Positions 11,112 through 19,203 of a stretch of DNA of 35,292 nt are shown piece by piece (the first letter of the stretch is position 1; each line of letters starts with the position of its first letter). Source of the stretch: Acidovorax sp. GTDB taxonomy: Bacteria; Pseudomonadota; Gammaproteobacteria; Burkholderiales; Burkholderiaceae_C. The stretch lies in assembly GCA_030692685.1 (NCBI GenBank), contig JAUXZO010000100.1, forward strand, positions 1 to 35,292, read 5' to 3'. The notes under the pieces were generated by a model, which was not told where the DNA came from, made no database searches, and saw nothing but the letters and a program-made list of their open reading frames with translations. The position numbers were made by a program, and so were the translations under genes.

Positions 11112-11372
11112 ATGACCGACGACGACCTGCCCGCCATCATCCGCACCCCAACCGGCCTGTACCGCCACTACAAGGGCATGCTCTACGAGGTGATCGACAC
11201 CGTGCGCCACAGCGAAACCCTGGAGCCCATGACGCTGTACCGCGCGCTTTATGGCCAGCGCGGCTTGTGGGTGCGCCCAGCCGCAATGTTTGAAGAGCAG
11301 GTGGTCATCGACGGCGTGCTGCGGCCACGGTTCGAGAAATGCACCGAGGATGTCGCGCCTCCAGAAATTTAG
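11112..11372 (+). CDS. DUF1653 domain protein
   Basis: An 86-residue cytoplasmic protein of unknown function. The family signature is clear: GLYRHYKGMLYEVIDTVRHSETLEPMTLYRALYG followed by LWVRPAAMFEE. The fold is small and beta-rich, and I know no established activity. It is monocistronic and convergent with purN, from which it is separated by a repeat-bearing 106-base gap. Confidence 0.9.
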   Translation: MTDDDLPAIIRTPTGLYRHYKGMLYEVIDTVRHSETLEPMTLYRALYGQRGLWVRPAAMFEEQVVIDGVLRPRFEKCTEDVAPPEI

Positions 11373-11380
11373 ATAAAAAC

Positions 11381-11445
11381 AGGCTATAGCGCTTATCCAT
11401 AAAGCGCTTATCCATAAAGCGCTTGTAGCTATAAACTTAATAGTA
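11381..11445. repeat. Dispersed repeat, copy A (intergenic, with exact 15-base tandem duplication)
   Basis: The unit AGCGCTTATCCATAA occurs twice head to tail (11388-11402 and 11403-11417) and is followed by AGCGCTTGTAGCTATAAA. TAGCGCTTATCCA is shared exactly with copy D inside the NUDIX gene. It lies between the convergent DUF1653 gene and purN. Confidence 0.75.
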
Positions 11446-11448
11446 AAT

Positions 11449-11465
11449 GCAGCGAAGGGCGCTGC
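11449..11465 (-). terminator. Probable terminator of purN
   Basis: GCAGCG (11449-11454) and CGCTGC (11460-11465) form a hairpin with a five-base loop. On the minus strand it is followed by an AT-rich ATTTACTATTAAG. A second stem CGCTCT/AGAGCG (11470-11475 with 11481-11486) overlaps the purN stop. There is no pure T run, so confidence is moderate. Confidence 0.5.
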
Positions 11466-11478
11466 AAGGCGCTCTGGT

Positions 11479-12060
11479 CTAGAGCGTCTGCACCAGCGCG
11501 CGGACGGCACGCGGGTAGATCACATGCTCCTGCGTGAGCACGCGGGCGGCCAAAGTGTCTGCCGTGTCACCCGGCAGCACGGGCACCACTGCCTGATCCA
11601 GGATGGGACCCACGTCCAGCTCAGCCGTCACCTGGTGCACCGTCACCCCCGCAAACTTGCAGCCCGCATCAATGGCCCGCTGGTGCGTGTGCAGCCCGGT
11701 AAAGGCTGGCAACAGCGAGGGATGGATGTTGATGAGCCGCCCGGCGTAATGCGCCACAAACCCTGGCGTGAGGATGCGCATGAACCCGGCCAGCACCACC
11801 AGCGCGGGCTGGTGGCGGTCAATGGTCGCGGCCAGTTCCGCATCAAACGCTTCGCGGCTGGCAAACGCCTTATGGTCCAGCGCGTCGGCGGCAATGCCCT
11901 GCTCCCGTGCAAAAACGAGCCCTGCGGCATCGGGTTTGTTGCTGACCACGGCTGCCACGCGGGCGCCGTAGCGCTGCTCCCAATGTTCTTGTTGCGCGGT
12001 CCGCACGATAGTCGCCATGTTGGAACCGCCGCCAGAGATCAAAATCACGATGTTCTTCAT
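11479..12060 (-). CDS. purN: Phosphoribosylglycinamide formyltransferase
   Basis: PurN transfers a formyl group from 10-formyltetrahydrofolate to GAR in purine synthesis. The 193-residue protein starts [15 protein letters not shown], with the phosphate-binding SGGGSN loop. The catalytic residues are recognisable as Asn111 and His113 in [11 protein letters not shown] and Asp149 in [13 protein letters not shown], matching Asn106, His108 and Asp144 of E. coli PurN. The open frame extends well upstream, but homology begins at the ATG at 12060. It is divergent from the yceH gene, with only 21 bases between the two start codons, so the promoters must overlap the neighbouring coding sequence. Confidence 0.96.
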   Translation of the reverse strand: MKNIVILISGGGSNMATIVRTAQQEHWEQRYGARVAAVVSNKPDAAGLVFAREQGIAADALDHKAFASREAFDAELAATIDRHQPALVVLAGFMRILTPGFVAHYAGRLINIHPSLLPAFTGLHTHQRAIDAGCKFAGVTVHQVTAELDVGPILDQAVVPVLPGDTADTLAARVLTQEHVIYPRAVRALVQTL

Positions 12061-12081
12061 TTGCACCGGATTATCCCAGCC

Positions 12082-12786
12082 ATGCCCTTCGATCCTGCCA
12101 CCCGCCCCCTCACCCCCAACGAAGCCCGCGTGCTTGCCACCCTGATGGAGAAGGCCCGCACCGTGCCCGACAGCTACCCCATGTCGCTCAACGGCCTGCT
12201 GACCGGTTGCAACCAGAAAACAAGCCGCGACCCGGTGATGACCCTCAGCGACGCCGAGGCGCAGGAGGCGCTGGATTCGCTCAAGCTGCTGACCCTGGCC
12301 TTTGAAAGCAGCGGCAACCGCACCACCCGCTGGGAGCACAACTTTCAGCGCGGTGTCGGGGTGCCCGAGCAGTCGGCTGTTTTGCTGGGCCTGCTGATCT
12401 TGCGCGGGCCCCAAACAGCGGGCGAGTTGCGCATCAATTCTGAGCGCTGGTACCGGTTTGCCGATATTTCGTCGGTTGAAGGTTTTCTGGACGAACTGCA
12501 GGAGCGCAGCGCCGAAAAGGGCGGCCCGCTGGTCGTGCAACTGCCCCGCGCCCCGGGTGCCCGCGAACAGCGCTGGGCCCATCTGATGTGTGGACCGGTG
12601 GACGTGACTTCCCCCGTCGGCAGCCTGCACGCGTCGGGAGGCACAGGCGCATCTGCCGCTTTGCAGACCCGGGTAGAAACGCTGGAAGCCGAGGTGGCGC
12701 GCCTTGCCGCCACCGTGCAGCGGCTGTGCACAGAACTGGGAATTCCCCCTGATAGCGCCCCCATGTCGCCACCCGGACAGGACTAA
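12082..12786 (+). CDS. YceH-family protein (DUF480)
   Basis: A 234-residue protein of the YceH/DUF480 family, predicted to contain two winged-helix domains; its function is unknown. Diagnostic segments are [41 protein letters not shown] and [12 protein letters not shown], followed by a C-terminal coiled-coil stretch [22 protein letters not shown]. The start is the ATG at 12082 ([17 protein letters not shown]); an upstream extension of the frame overlaps purN on the other strand and is not real. The acyl-CoA dehydrogenase gene follows after 46 bases. Confidence 0.93.
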   Translation: MPFDPATRPLTPNEARVLATLMEKARTVPDSYPMSLNGLLTGCNQKTSRDPVMTLSDAEAQEALDSLKLLTLAFESSGNRTTRWEHNFQRGVGVPEQSAVLLGLLILRGPQTAGELRINSERWYRFADISSVEGFLDELQERSAEKGGPLVVQLPRAPGAREQRWAHLMCGPVDVTSPVGSLHASGGTGASAALQTRVETLEAEVARLAATVQRLCTELGIPPDSAPMSPPGQD

Positions 12787-12832
12787 AACGAACGACCGTG
12801 CTACAAATGCGGATCACTTGGAGACAAACCGC

Positions 12833-14014
12833 ATGGATCTCGCATTCACCCCCGAAGAGCAGGCCTTCCGCGAAGAAGTTCGCGCCTGGGTTCACGCCAA
12901 TCTGCCCCAGGACATCTCGCACAAAGTGCACAACGCACTGCGCCTGACCCGCGCAGACATGCAGAGCTGGGCCAAGATACTGGGCAAAAAGGGCTGGCTC
13001 GGTTTTGGTTGGGCCACGGAGTTTGGCGGCCCCGGCTGGACCGCCGTGCAAAAGCACCTGTTTGAAGAAGAATGCGCACTGGCCGGCGCACCACGCATCA
13101 TCCCGTTCGGCCCGGTGATGGTGGCTCCGGTGATCATGGCGTTCGGTAATGCCGAGCAGCAAAAGCGCTTCTTGCCGGGCATCGCCAGTGGCGACGTGTG
13201 GTGGAGCCAGGGCTACAGCGAACCGGGCTCGGGCTCGGACCTGGCCTCGGTCAAAACCCGCGCGGAGCGCGTGGGCGACAAGTACATCGTCAATGGCCAA
13301 AAGACCTGGACTACGCTGGGCCAATACGGCGACTGGATGTTCAACCTGGTGCGCACCAGCACTGAAGGCAAGCCGCAGACAGGCATTTCCTTCTTGCTGC
13401 TGGACATGAAGTCGCCTGGCGTGACGGTGCGTCCCATCAAGCTTCTGGACGGTGAGTGCGAAGTGAATGAAGTGTTCTTCGACAACGTCGAAGTACCGGC
13501 CGAGAACCTGATCGGCGAAGAGAACAAGGGCTGGACCTACGCCAAGCACCTGCTGAGCCACGAGCGCACCAACATCGCCGATGTGAACCGCAGCAAGCGC
13601 GAGCTGGAGCGTTTGAAGCGCATCGCCAAGACCGAAGGCATGTGGGACGACAGCCGCTTTCGCGACCAGATCGCCCTGCTCGAAGTGGACATCGTGGCCC
13701 TTGAAATGATGGTGCTGCGCGTGCTGTCCGCCGAGAAAACAGGCAAGAACTCGCTGGACATTGCCGGTCTGCTCAAGATCAAGGGCAGCGAGATCCAGCA
13801 GCGTTACGCTGAATTGATGATGCTGGCTGCTGGCCCCTTTGCCATGCCGTTCATTGAAGAGGCCATGGAGGCGGGCTGGCAAGGCGACTTCCCCGGCGGC
13901 GTGACCGCCAATGCGCCGTTGGCGTCCACTTACTTCAACCTGCGCAAGACCACCATTTACGGTGGCTCGAACGAAGTGCAGCGCAACATCGTTGCGCAGA
14001 CCGTGCTGGGCTGA
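12833..14014 (+). CDS. Acyl-CoA dehydrogenase, large subunit of a PimC/PimD-like pair
   Basis: A 393-residue flavoprotein that probably oxidises an acyl-CoA to the 2-enoyl-CoA. The N-terminal helical domain (MDLAFTPEEQAFREEVRAW) leads to QGYSEPGSGSDLASVKTRA, the FAD-contacting segment, then the beta domain and the C-terminal helical domain ending TIYGGSNEVQRNIVAQTVLG. Where simple homotetrameric enzymes carry the catalytic glutamate (YEGT), this has YGGS. That substitution is common in the alpha subunits of heteromeric acyl-CoA dehydrogenases. GGAG precedes the ATG at 12833. The partner subunit follows 129 bases downstream, across a hairpin at 14061-14077. Similar pairs are annotated as pimeloyl-CoA dehydrogenase, but the substrate is not established here. 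Confidence 0.9.
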   Translation: MDLAFTPEEQAFREEVRAWVHANLPQDISHKVHNALRLTRADMQSWAKILGKKGWLGFGWATEFGGPGWTAVQKHLFEEECALAGAPRIIPFGPVMVAPVIMAFGNAEQQKRFLPGIASGDVWWSQGYSEPGSGSDLASVKTRAERVGDKYIVNGQKTWTTLGQYGDWMFNLVRTSTEGKPQTGISFLLLDMKSPGVTVRPIKLLDGECEVNEVFFDNVEVPAENLIGEENKGWTYAKHLLSHERTNIADVNRSKRELERLKRIAKTEGMWDDSRFRDQIALLEVDIVALEMMVLRVLSAEKTGKNSLDIAGLLKIKGSEIQQRYAELMMLAAGPFAMPFIEEAMEAGWQGDFPGGVTANAPLASTYFNLRKTTIYGGSNEVQRNIVAQTVLG

Positions 14015-14060
14015 CGCCCGGTACCGTCCGCGCCTTGCGCGACAGGACTGCTCCCCCGTG

Positions 14061-14077
14061 CCCCCTCCGGGAGGGGG
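14061..14077 (+). other. GC-rich hairpin between the two acyl-CoA dehydrogenase subunit genes
   Basis: CCCCCTC (14061-14067) pairs with GAGGGGG (14071-14077) over a three-base loop, with no T run after it. It may stabilise the upstream mRNA or lower expression of the second gene. It is not a convincing terminator. Confidence 0.5.
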
Positions 14078-14143
14078 TTCCAGCTAGAGCTTCGCTGACT
14101 ATTGAAGGCGCAACGCGCCACATGCCAGCACAAGGAGAGACAC

Positions 14144-15259
14144 ATGGATTTCGATTTTTCTGACGACCAGGAACAACTGCGCGACGCCGTGCGCAAGTGG
14201 GTGGACAAGGGCTACACCTTTGAGCGCCGCCGCGCGGCAGTAGCCGCCGGGGGTTTCGACCGCGCTGCGTGGAACGAACTGGCCGAGCTGGGCCTGACCG
14301 CGCTGACCGTGCCCGAAGCCCACGACGGCATGGGCCAAGGCGCCATCGACGCCATGGTAGTGGCCGAGGAACTGGGCCGAGGCATGGTGCTGGAGCCCAT
14401 CGCCCAGGCCTTCATGGCCAGCAGCGTGCTGACCCACTACGCGCCCGCCGACGTGCAAGCCGCCTGGTTGCCGCGCGTGGCCAGCGGTGAGGCCTTGGTC
14501 GTGCTGGCCCAGCAAGAACGCAAAGCGCGCTACCGCCTGGACGTTTGTGAGGCAAAAGCGGCTCCAGCGCAAGGTGGATATGCGCTAACAGCTATCAAAA
14601 GCGTAGTGGCTGCCGGCGACAAGGCTGATGCCTTCATCGTGCCCGCTCAGCTGGACGGCCAAATCGCCCTCTTCCTGGTCGAGCGCACCGCCAACGGTGT
14701 GAAGAGCCAGGGCTACGTCACCCAGGACGGCAGCCGCGCTGCCGAGGTGCACTTCGCCAACGCCCCCGCCACGCTCATCACCACCGACGGCCTGGCCGCG
14801 CTGGAACTGGCCGTGGATACCGGCATTGCCGCCACCTGCGCCGAAGCCGTGGGCGTGATGGACAAGGCTGTGGCCATCACCGTCGAATACATGAACCAGC
14901 GCAAGCAGTTCGGCGTGTTCATCGCTAGCTTCCAGGCGCTGCGCCACCGCGTGGCCGACATGAAGATGCAGCTGGAGCTGGCCCGTTCGATGAGCTACTA
15001 CGCCAGCCTGAAGCTGGGCGCCCCTGCCGCCGAGCGCCGCGCCGCCATGGCGCGCGCCAAGGTGCAGCTGGGCCAATCAATGCGCTTTGTGGGCCAGCAG
15101 GCCGTGCAACTGCATGGCGGCATCGGCGTGACAGACGAATACATCGTGAGCCACTATTTCAAGAAGCTCACACAGCTGGAAGTGACTTTTGGCGACACGC
15201 TGCACCACCTGGGTGAAGTGTCTGCCCGCATGCAGGACACCGCAGGCGTGTTTGCCTGA
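14144..15259 (+). CDS. Acyl-CoA dehydrogenase, small subunit of a PimC/PimD-like pair
   Basis: A 371-residue acyl-CoA dehydrogenase homologue starting MDFDFSDDQEQLRDAVRKWVD, with AAGGAG before the ATG at 14144. The C-terminal domain has YMNQRKQFGVFIASFQALRHRVADM and QLHGGIGVTDEYIVSHYFKKL; no YEGT-type catalytic glutamate is present. It pairs with the preceding gene, as in the mycobacterial ChsE heterotetramers, where two unequal subunits share active sites. Residues about 136-155 (KAAPAQGGYALTAIKSVV) are encoded by a copy of the dispersed repeat found elsewhere in this window, inserted in frame at the place where relatives have a GGW-NG-KSVV beta strand. A strong terminator follows at 15286-15319. 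Confidence 0.9.
   Translation: MDFDFSDDQEQLRDAVRKWVDKGYTFERRRAAVAAGGFDRAAWNELAELGLTALTVPEAHDGMGQGAIDAMVVAEELGRGMVLEPIAQAFMASSVLTHYAPADVQAAWLPRVASGEALVVLAQQERKARYRLDVCEAKAAPAQGGYALTAIKSVVAAGDKADAFIVPAQLDGQIALFLVERTANGVKSQGYVTQDGSRAAEVHFANAPATLITTDGLAALELAVDTGIAATCAEAVGVMDKAVAITVEYMNQRKQFGVFIASFQALRHRVADMKMQLELARSMSYYASLKLGAPAAERRAAMARAKVQLGQSMRFVGQQAVQLHGGIGVTDEYIVSHYFKKLTQLEVTFGDTLHHLGEVSARMQDTAGVFA
14550..14607. repeat. Dispersed repeat, copy B (inside the acyl-CoA dehydrogenase small subunit)
   Basis: GGCTCCAGCGC, then GGATATGCGCTAACAGC and GCTATCAAAAGCGTAG, match the same blocks in the other copies; GCTATCAAAA is identical in copy E. It is in frame and supplies about 20 residues. Confidence 0.65.
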
Positions 15260-15285
15260 CGCAGCTGTGTAACGCTCGCATGACA

Positions 15286-15319
15286 TGCTCGTGGACTCAC
15301 CGATCCACGGGCATTTTTT
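15286..15319 (+). terminator. Rho-independent terminator directly before the hydrolase gene
   Basis: TGCTCGTGGA (15286-15295) pairs with TCCACGGGCA (15304-15313), with one T-G wobble, over an eight-base loop, and is followed by TTTTTTCTTTTT. The GGAGA ribosome-binding site of the hydrolase gene begins immediately after the T tract, so there is no room for a promoter between them. Confidence 0.88.
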
Positions 15320-15337
15320 CTTTTTGGAGACACCCTC

Positions 15338-16732
15338 ATGAACAACAAGCTCTGGCTGCAACGCCGCTCCCTCCTGCTGGCCACCGCTGCCGCAGCCACC
15401 CTGGCCCTCGCTGGCTGCGCCACCCGCAGCCCCAGCCTGGCCGAGGCCCCGCCCATCGTCTTTGTGCATGGCAACGGCGACACCGCTGCACTGTGGCAGA
15501 CCACTGTGTGGCGCTTTGAATCGAACGGCTGGCCGCGCGAGCGCCTGCACGCCATTGACGTTCCCTACCCGCTGTCGCGCGACGACGATGCCAAGCCACA
15601 GCCTGGCCGTACCTCGGCGGCAGAGCACATGGCGTACCTGAAGGCCGAGGTGGACAAGGTGCTCAAGGCCACAGGCGCCAGCCAGGTCGTTCTGGTGGGC
15701 AACTCGCGCGGCGGCAATGCCATCCGCAACTACATCTACAACGGTGGCGGTGACAAGACGGTGAGCCACGCCATCCTGGGCGGCACCCCCAACCACGGCG
15801 TGTGGGCGATTCCGGGGTTCCGCGAGGGCAATGAGTTTTCGGGCACCGGACCCTTTCTGACCGCCTTGAATGCGCCTAAAAACGCGGCGGGTGACGAAGT
15901 AACTGGCCCGGTGAAATGGATGACCATCCGCTCGGACAACAACGACAAATTTGCGCAGCCCGATGGTTTGTGGATTGGTCAAAAGGGCAAACCCACCAAC
16001 GTCACAGCGGCAGGACCCGAACTGAAAGGCGCCGTCAATGTGGTGATCGCGCGCATCGACCACCGCGAAACCTCCTACTCGCCCGCCGCGTTCGAGGCCA
16101 CCTACCGCTTCATTGCTGGCAAGGCACCCCAGGTCACCACCATCGCCCAAGAAAAACAAGTGGTGCTGAACGGTAAGGTCACCGGCCTGGGCGTGGACCC
16201 TGCAGACGCCAAGACAGGCAACTTCAGCAACAACCTGCCCCTGCCAGGTGCGCAGCTGGAGGTTTACACCACCGACGCCGCCACCGGTGCCCGTACCGGC
16301 AATGCCTTGCTGCGCAAGACCGTGGGTGCGGATGGTCAATGGGGCCCACTGGCCGTCGCCACCGGGACGCCGATCGAGTTTGTGATCACGGCACCGGGCT
16401 ACTCCACCACCCACATCTACCGCAGCGGCTTCCCGCGCAGCAGCAACCTCATCCACCTGCGCACGGAGCGCATGGCCGACGCCGACAAGAGCGCCGAGAG
16501 TGTTGTGACGCTGACCCGCCCCCGCGGATATCTGGACCCGGCGCGCGACAAGATGCTGCTGGATGGCGCGGCCCCCGTGGGCGTGCCCGCAGGCGCAGGC
16601 GCTGCCAGCGCCAAGATCAAGCCCACAGGCGGCATACGCGCAATTGCGGCAGAGTTCAACGGTGAGCGGGTCACCGGCCAGACCTGGCCTGCGGCACAAG
16701 GGCGGGTGGTGATGCTGGAGATCAGCCAGTAA
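15338..16732 (+). CDS. Lipoprotein alpha/beta hydrolase (lipase/esterase-like) with C-terminal accessory domain
   Basis: A 464-residue exported hydrolase. The signal peptide has twin arginines (QRRSLLLA) and a lipobox LAGC with Cys27, so it is probably an outer-membrane or periplasmic lipoprotein. The alpha/beta hydrolase core shows PIVFVHGNGDTAALW (oxyanion region) and the nucleophile elbow GNSRGG with Ser123. Likely acid and base residues lie in IRSDNNDKF and ARIDHRETSY. From about residue 265 a second, beta-rich domain (LPGAQLEVYTTDAATGARTGN, WGPLAVATGTPIEFVITAPGY, RSGFPRSSNLIHL) resembles carboxypeptidase-regulatory-like or lipase C-terminal modules. The substrate could be a lipid or a polyhydroxyalkanoate-like ester; this is a guess. 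GGAGA precedes the ATG. Confidence 0.85.
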   Translation: MNNKLWLQRRSLLLATAAAATLALAGCATRSPSLAEAPPIVFVHGNGDTAALWQTTVWRFESNGWPRERLHAIDVPYPLSRDDDAKPQPGRTSAAEHMAYLKAEVDKVLKATGASQVVLVGNSRGGNAIRNYIYNGGGDKTVSHAILGGTPNHGVWAIPGFREGNEFSGTGPFLTALNAPKNAAGDEVTGPVKWMTIRSDNNDKFAQPDGLWIGQKGKPTNVTAAGPELKGAVNVVIARIDHRETSYSPAAFEATYRFIAGKAPQVTTIAQEKQVVLNGKVTGLGVDPADAKTGNFSNNLPLPGAQLEVYTTDAATGARTGNALLRKTVGADGQWGPLAVATGTPIEFVITAPGYSTTHIYRSGFPRSSNLIHLRTERMADADKSAESVVTLTRPRGYLDPARDKMLLDGAAPVGVPAGAGAASAKIKPTGGIRAIAAEFNGERVTGQTWPAAQGRVVMLEISQ

Positions 16733-17055
16733 GCGGTTGCAAAAACCGTTGACTCGGATAAGCCCTGGCGATCCTTCGCACGCTTCGCCACGGTCTCAGA
16801 GTCGAAACGATTTCCCGAGCGAGCGGAGTTGTTTCGCACGCAGGTTGAATGCCCACTTTACCCGGCACTGTGCGCACTACCGGTGAGAAAACTCCGTAGG
16901 GCACACCTTTGACGAAACACACGATCTGGTCGATTCGCTCAATTCCTGGAAGTTTTCCGAATCCTTGATAATCCTGTCTCCTTTTCCTACCTACGAACCG
17001 GACTCTTTGAGCCCGCCGGACCGCACTGCGGCCTGTTCGCAAACACCCTGCACCC
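16733..17055. other. Dyad-rich noncoding gap
   Basis: These 323 bases hold no convincing gene. Nested inverted repeats are visible: CGGTT/AACCG (16734-16748), GACTC/GAGTC (16751-16755 with 16799-16803) enclosing TGGCGA/TCGCCA (16766-16771 with 16785-16790), and CGAAAC/GTTTCG (16803-16808 with 16831-16836). None has a T run. A GATAAT at 16967-16972 could be a -10 box for the following gene, but no matching -35 is seen. Confidence 0.5.
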
Positions 17056-18366
17056 ATGAGCGCCACTGCGACCGACCCCAACATCAAGCACCTGACCAAA
17101 GCCCGCGAGCAAATCGCCAAAGGTGATCTCAAGAACGCCGCGCTGACGCTGAACAAAGCCAATGCAGCGTGGCCACAGGACGCCCGCGTGTTCATGTTGG
17201 GTGGACTGTTGGCTGAAAAGGCGGGCAATGTGAAGGGTGCTTTCGAGTCCTTGCGCAAAGCCGTTTCCCTGGCTCCCACTTGGGGCCCGGGTCTGTTGGA
17301 GCTGGCGTTGCTGCTGGCCCGCCAGAACCAGTTCAAGGAAGCCGTAGAAACAGCTGAAAAAGTGGCTTTGATCGAGCCCAAGAACCTGCAGGTATTGGCG
17401 GGTGTGGTGGACATCGCCCACCGCGCAGGACATTCTGAAATGGCCATCCGCCACCTGCGCCGCGGCCTCCTGCTGGTACCCGGCGACGTGATGCTGCGAC
17501 GTCTGCTGGCCCGCGACCTGAGCGAGTTGGGCCAGCACGATGAATCGTTGGCAGTTTGGAGCGCTCTCATTGAAGAGAACCCGACAGACACGCAGTCGCT
17601 AGTGGGTCGTGTTCAGGCATGTATTGCTGCGGGCAAACCCACCGATGCCGAGAAGGACACGGCGGCACTGCTGCAACTGGCGCCCGAAGATGCGGTCTAC
17701 CAGTACTACGCGCAACTCGCGCGCGGCGAAACGCCCGCGCAGCAGCCTGCCGAGCTGATGCGCCCCCTGTTCGACGGAATGGCCGAGTTCTACGACATGC
17801 ACATGGTGCGTGGCCTGAAGTACCAGTTGCCCAAGCAGATCGCCGACAAAATCATTGCCCGTCACCCCGACAAGAGGATCAATGTGCTTGACCTGGGTTG
17901 CGGTACCGGACTGCTGGGAGTCTGCCTTGGCCGCCTGGATGGCGCGCTGATCGGCGTGGACCTGTCGAAGAAGATGGTCGAGCAGGCAGCGCGCCACAAC
18001 GTGTATGACCGCTTTCACACCGTCAACCTGCACGATGCCTTGCGCGAGACGCCGGAAGGTCTGTATCAGGTGATTGCTGCGCTGGACGTGTTTATCTATG
18101 CGGGCGATCTGACCGAAGCGATTCCCAACGCTTACCGCGTTCTGGCAGCCGACGGCGTGTTGATCTTCTCCTGCGAAACTTCCAGCGAAACGGGGCCAGA
18201 TCTGGTGTTGCTGCCCGCCGGGCGTTATGCGCACAAACGCAGCCACCTCGAAGCCCTGTGCAAAGCCACTGGTTTTGACGCGGTGGACGTCGAAGAAACG
18301 GTGCTGCGCCACGAAAACAACCTGCCGGTGCATGGTTTTGTGGTCACCGCCCACAAGCCTGCGTAA
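17056..18366 (+). CDS. TPR-repeat class I SAM-dependent methyltransferase
   Basis: A 436-residue cytoplasmic protein. Residues about 10-220 form TPR repeats (AREQIAKGDLKNAALTLNKANAAWP, HSEMAIRHLRRGLLLVPGD). The C-terminal part is a methyltransferase: FDGMAEFYDMHMVRGLKYQLP, motif I VLDLGCGTGLLG starting at residue 277, ALIGVDLSKKMVEQA, and a post-motif LDVFIYAGDLTEAIPNAYRVL. This architecture corresponds to the predicted TPR-methyltransferases of COG4976, whose substrates are unknown. No strong Shine-Dalgarno precedes the ATG. The gene stands alone, convergent with the HNH gene at 111 bases, with no obvious terminator between them. Confidence 0.9.
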   Translation: MSATATDPNIKHLTKAREQIAKGDLKNAALTLNKANAAWPQDARVFMLGGLLAEKAGNVKGAFESLRKAVSLAPTWGPGLLELALLLARQNQFKEAVETAEKVALIEPKNLQVLAGVVDIAHRAGHSEMAIRHLRRGLLLVPGDVMLRRLLARDLSELGQHDESLAVWSALIEENPTDTQSLVGRVQACIAAGKPTDAEKDTAALLQLAPEDAVYQYYAQLARGETPAQQPAELMRPLFDGMAEFYDMHMVRGLKYQLPKQIADKIIARHPDKRINVLDLGCGTGLLGVCLGRLDGALIGVDLSKKMVEQAARHNVYDRFHTVNLHDALRETPEGLYQVIAALDVFIYAGDLTEAIPNAYRVLAADGVLIFSCETSSETGPDLVLLPAGRYAHKRSHLEALCKATGFDAVDVEETVLRHENNLPVHGFVVTAHKPA

Positions 18367-18477
18367 TTAACCACACGCCGCGGCGCTGGTCGGGCACTGA
18401 GCGCCATCCGTTTTCAATCCGAAGGCGCTCCTTGGCGAAGGGTTCTTTCGGTGCGCCCGCCAGTGCGGCCCCCTAAC

Positions 18478-19035
18478 TCAGGCCACCAAGCGCGACGACT
18501 TGGGCACGTGGGCCATCAAAAAGTCCATCTGATCGGCCAGTATCCGCCGGTTGCGCAAAATAAAGTCTTCCCACAGGCTGGGCACATAGGGGGTGTACAG
18601 CAGCGGCATGTGCGCCTGCTCTGGCGTGCGGGGGCCCTTGCGGTGGTTGCAGGGGCGGCAGGCGGTGACCACGTTCATCCAGTGGTCCTGGCCGTTGCGG
18701 GCAAAGGGCACGATGTGCTCGCGCGTCAGCACTTCTTCATGAAAGTGCCCGCCGCAGTAGGCGCATACATTGCGGTCACGGGCAAACAGCTTGCTGTTGG
18801 TGAGCGTGGGTTTCAGCTCAAATGGGTTGATGGTGGGCACGCCCTTGGTGCCGATGATGCTGTTGATGGAGATCACCGATTGCTCGCCCGTGATGGCGTT
18901 ATGCCCACCGCGGAATCGGGCGATGTGGGCGCCGGATTCCCAGCGCACCTCACCCGCAGCGTAATGAATGACCGCTTGCTCCAACGTGATCCACGATTGG
19001 GGCAACCCCTGGGCTGACAGCTTCAAGACCTTCAA
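18478..19035 (-). CDS. HNH endonuclease-family protein
   Basis: A 185-residue protein with a C-terminal HNH zinc-finger module: CAYC (Cys91, Cys94), TREHIVPFARNG (His107), NVVTACRPCNHRKG (Asn121, Cys126, Cys129, Asn130, His131). The N-terminal 80 residues are conserved in a proteobacterial HNH family of unknown role and are not a restriction-system domain that I recognise. The frame is open far upstream, but the best start is a TTG at 19035: AGGAGG sits exactly six bases before it. Without a neighbouring methylase or mobile gene there is no sign of restriction-modification. It is divergent from ribF. Confidence 0.85.
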   Translation of the reverse strand: MKVLKLSAQGLPQSWITLEQAVIHYAAGEVRWESGAHIARFRGGHNAITGEQSVISINSIIGTKGVPTINPFELKPTLTNSKLFARDRNVCAYCGGHFHEEVLTREHIVPFARNGQDHWMNVVTACRPCNHRKGPRTPEQAHMPLLYTPYVPSLWEDFILRNRRILADQMDFLMAHVPKSSRLVA

Positions 19036-19152
19036 AACACGCCTCCTGGAACACAAAGTACACAAGGAATCGGAACGCAGATGTCTCGCGGGTAGCCCTG
19101 CGCTGGGCCCCCCGTGGATCACAATATACTCCGTTTTCATGACAAATTGGCG

Positions 19153-19199
19153 TCTTGCGCTTGATGTACCTGCGCATGCTGCTATCAAAAAGATAACAA
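19153..19199. repeat. Dispersed repeat, partial copy E (upstream of ribF)
   Basis: TTGCGCTTGATG...CTGCGCATGCTGCTATCAAAAAGATAAC resembles the GCGCTT..GCGCT..GCTATCAAAA order of the other copies; GCTATCAAAA is identical in copy B. It ends five bases before the ribF start codon and replaces any clear ribosome-binding site. It is the most degenerate of the five copies. Confidence 0.45.
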
Positions 19200-19203
19200 A
19201 TCG

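Noticed and set aside
12743..12760. Further repeat copy at the end of the yceH gene (CTGATAGCGCC)
   Set aside because: Only about ten bases resemble the repeat and no other block is present; similar chance matches occur at 1055-1075 in ftsK and 14925-14940.
14061..14077. Terminator separating the two acyl-CoA dehydrogenase genes
   Set aside because: The stem is strong but lacks a T tract, and the genes encode partner subunits that are expected to be cotranscribed.
15077..16699. A 540-codon minus-strand open frame opposite the hydrolase gene
   Set aside because: It is the shadow of a gene with a full hydrolase motif set and signal peptide; the reverse translation shows no domain.
18478..19035. 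Restriction-modification or defence system around the HNH gene
   Set aside because: No methylase, helicase or other defence partner lies nearby; the flanks are a TPR-methyltransferase of unrelated type and ribF.
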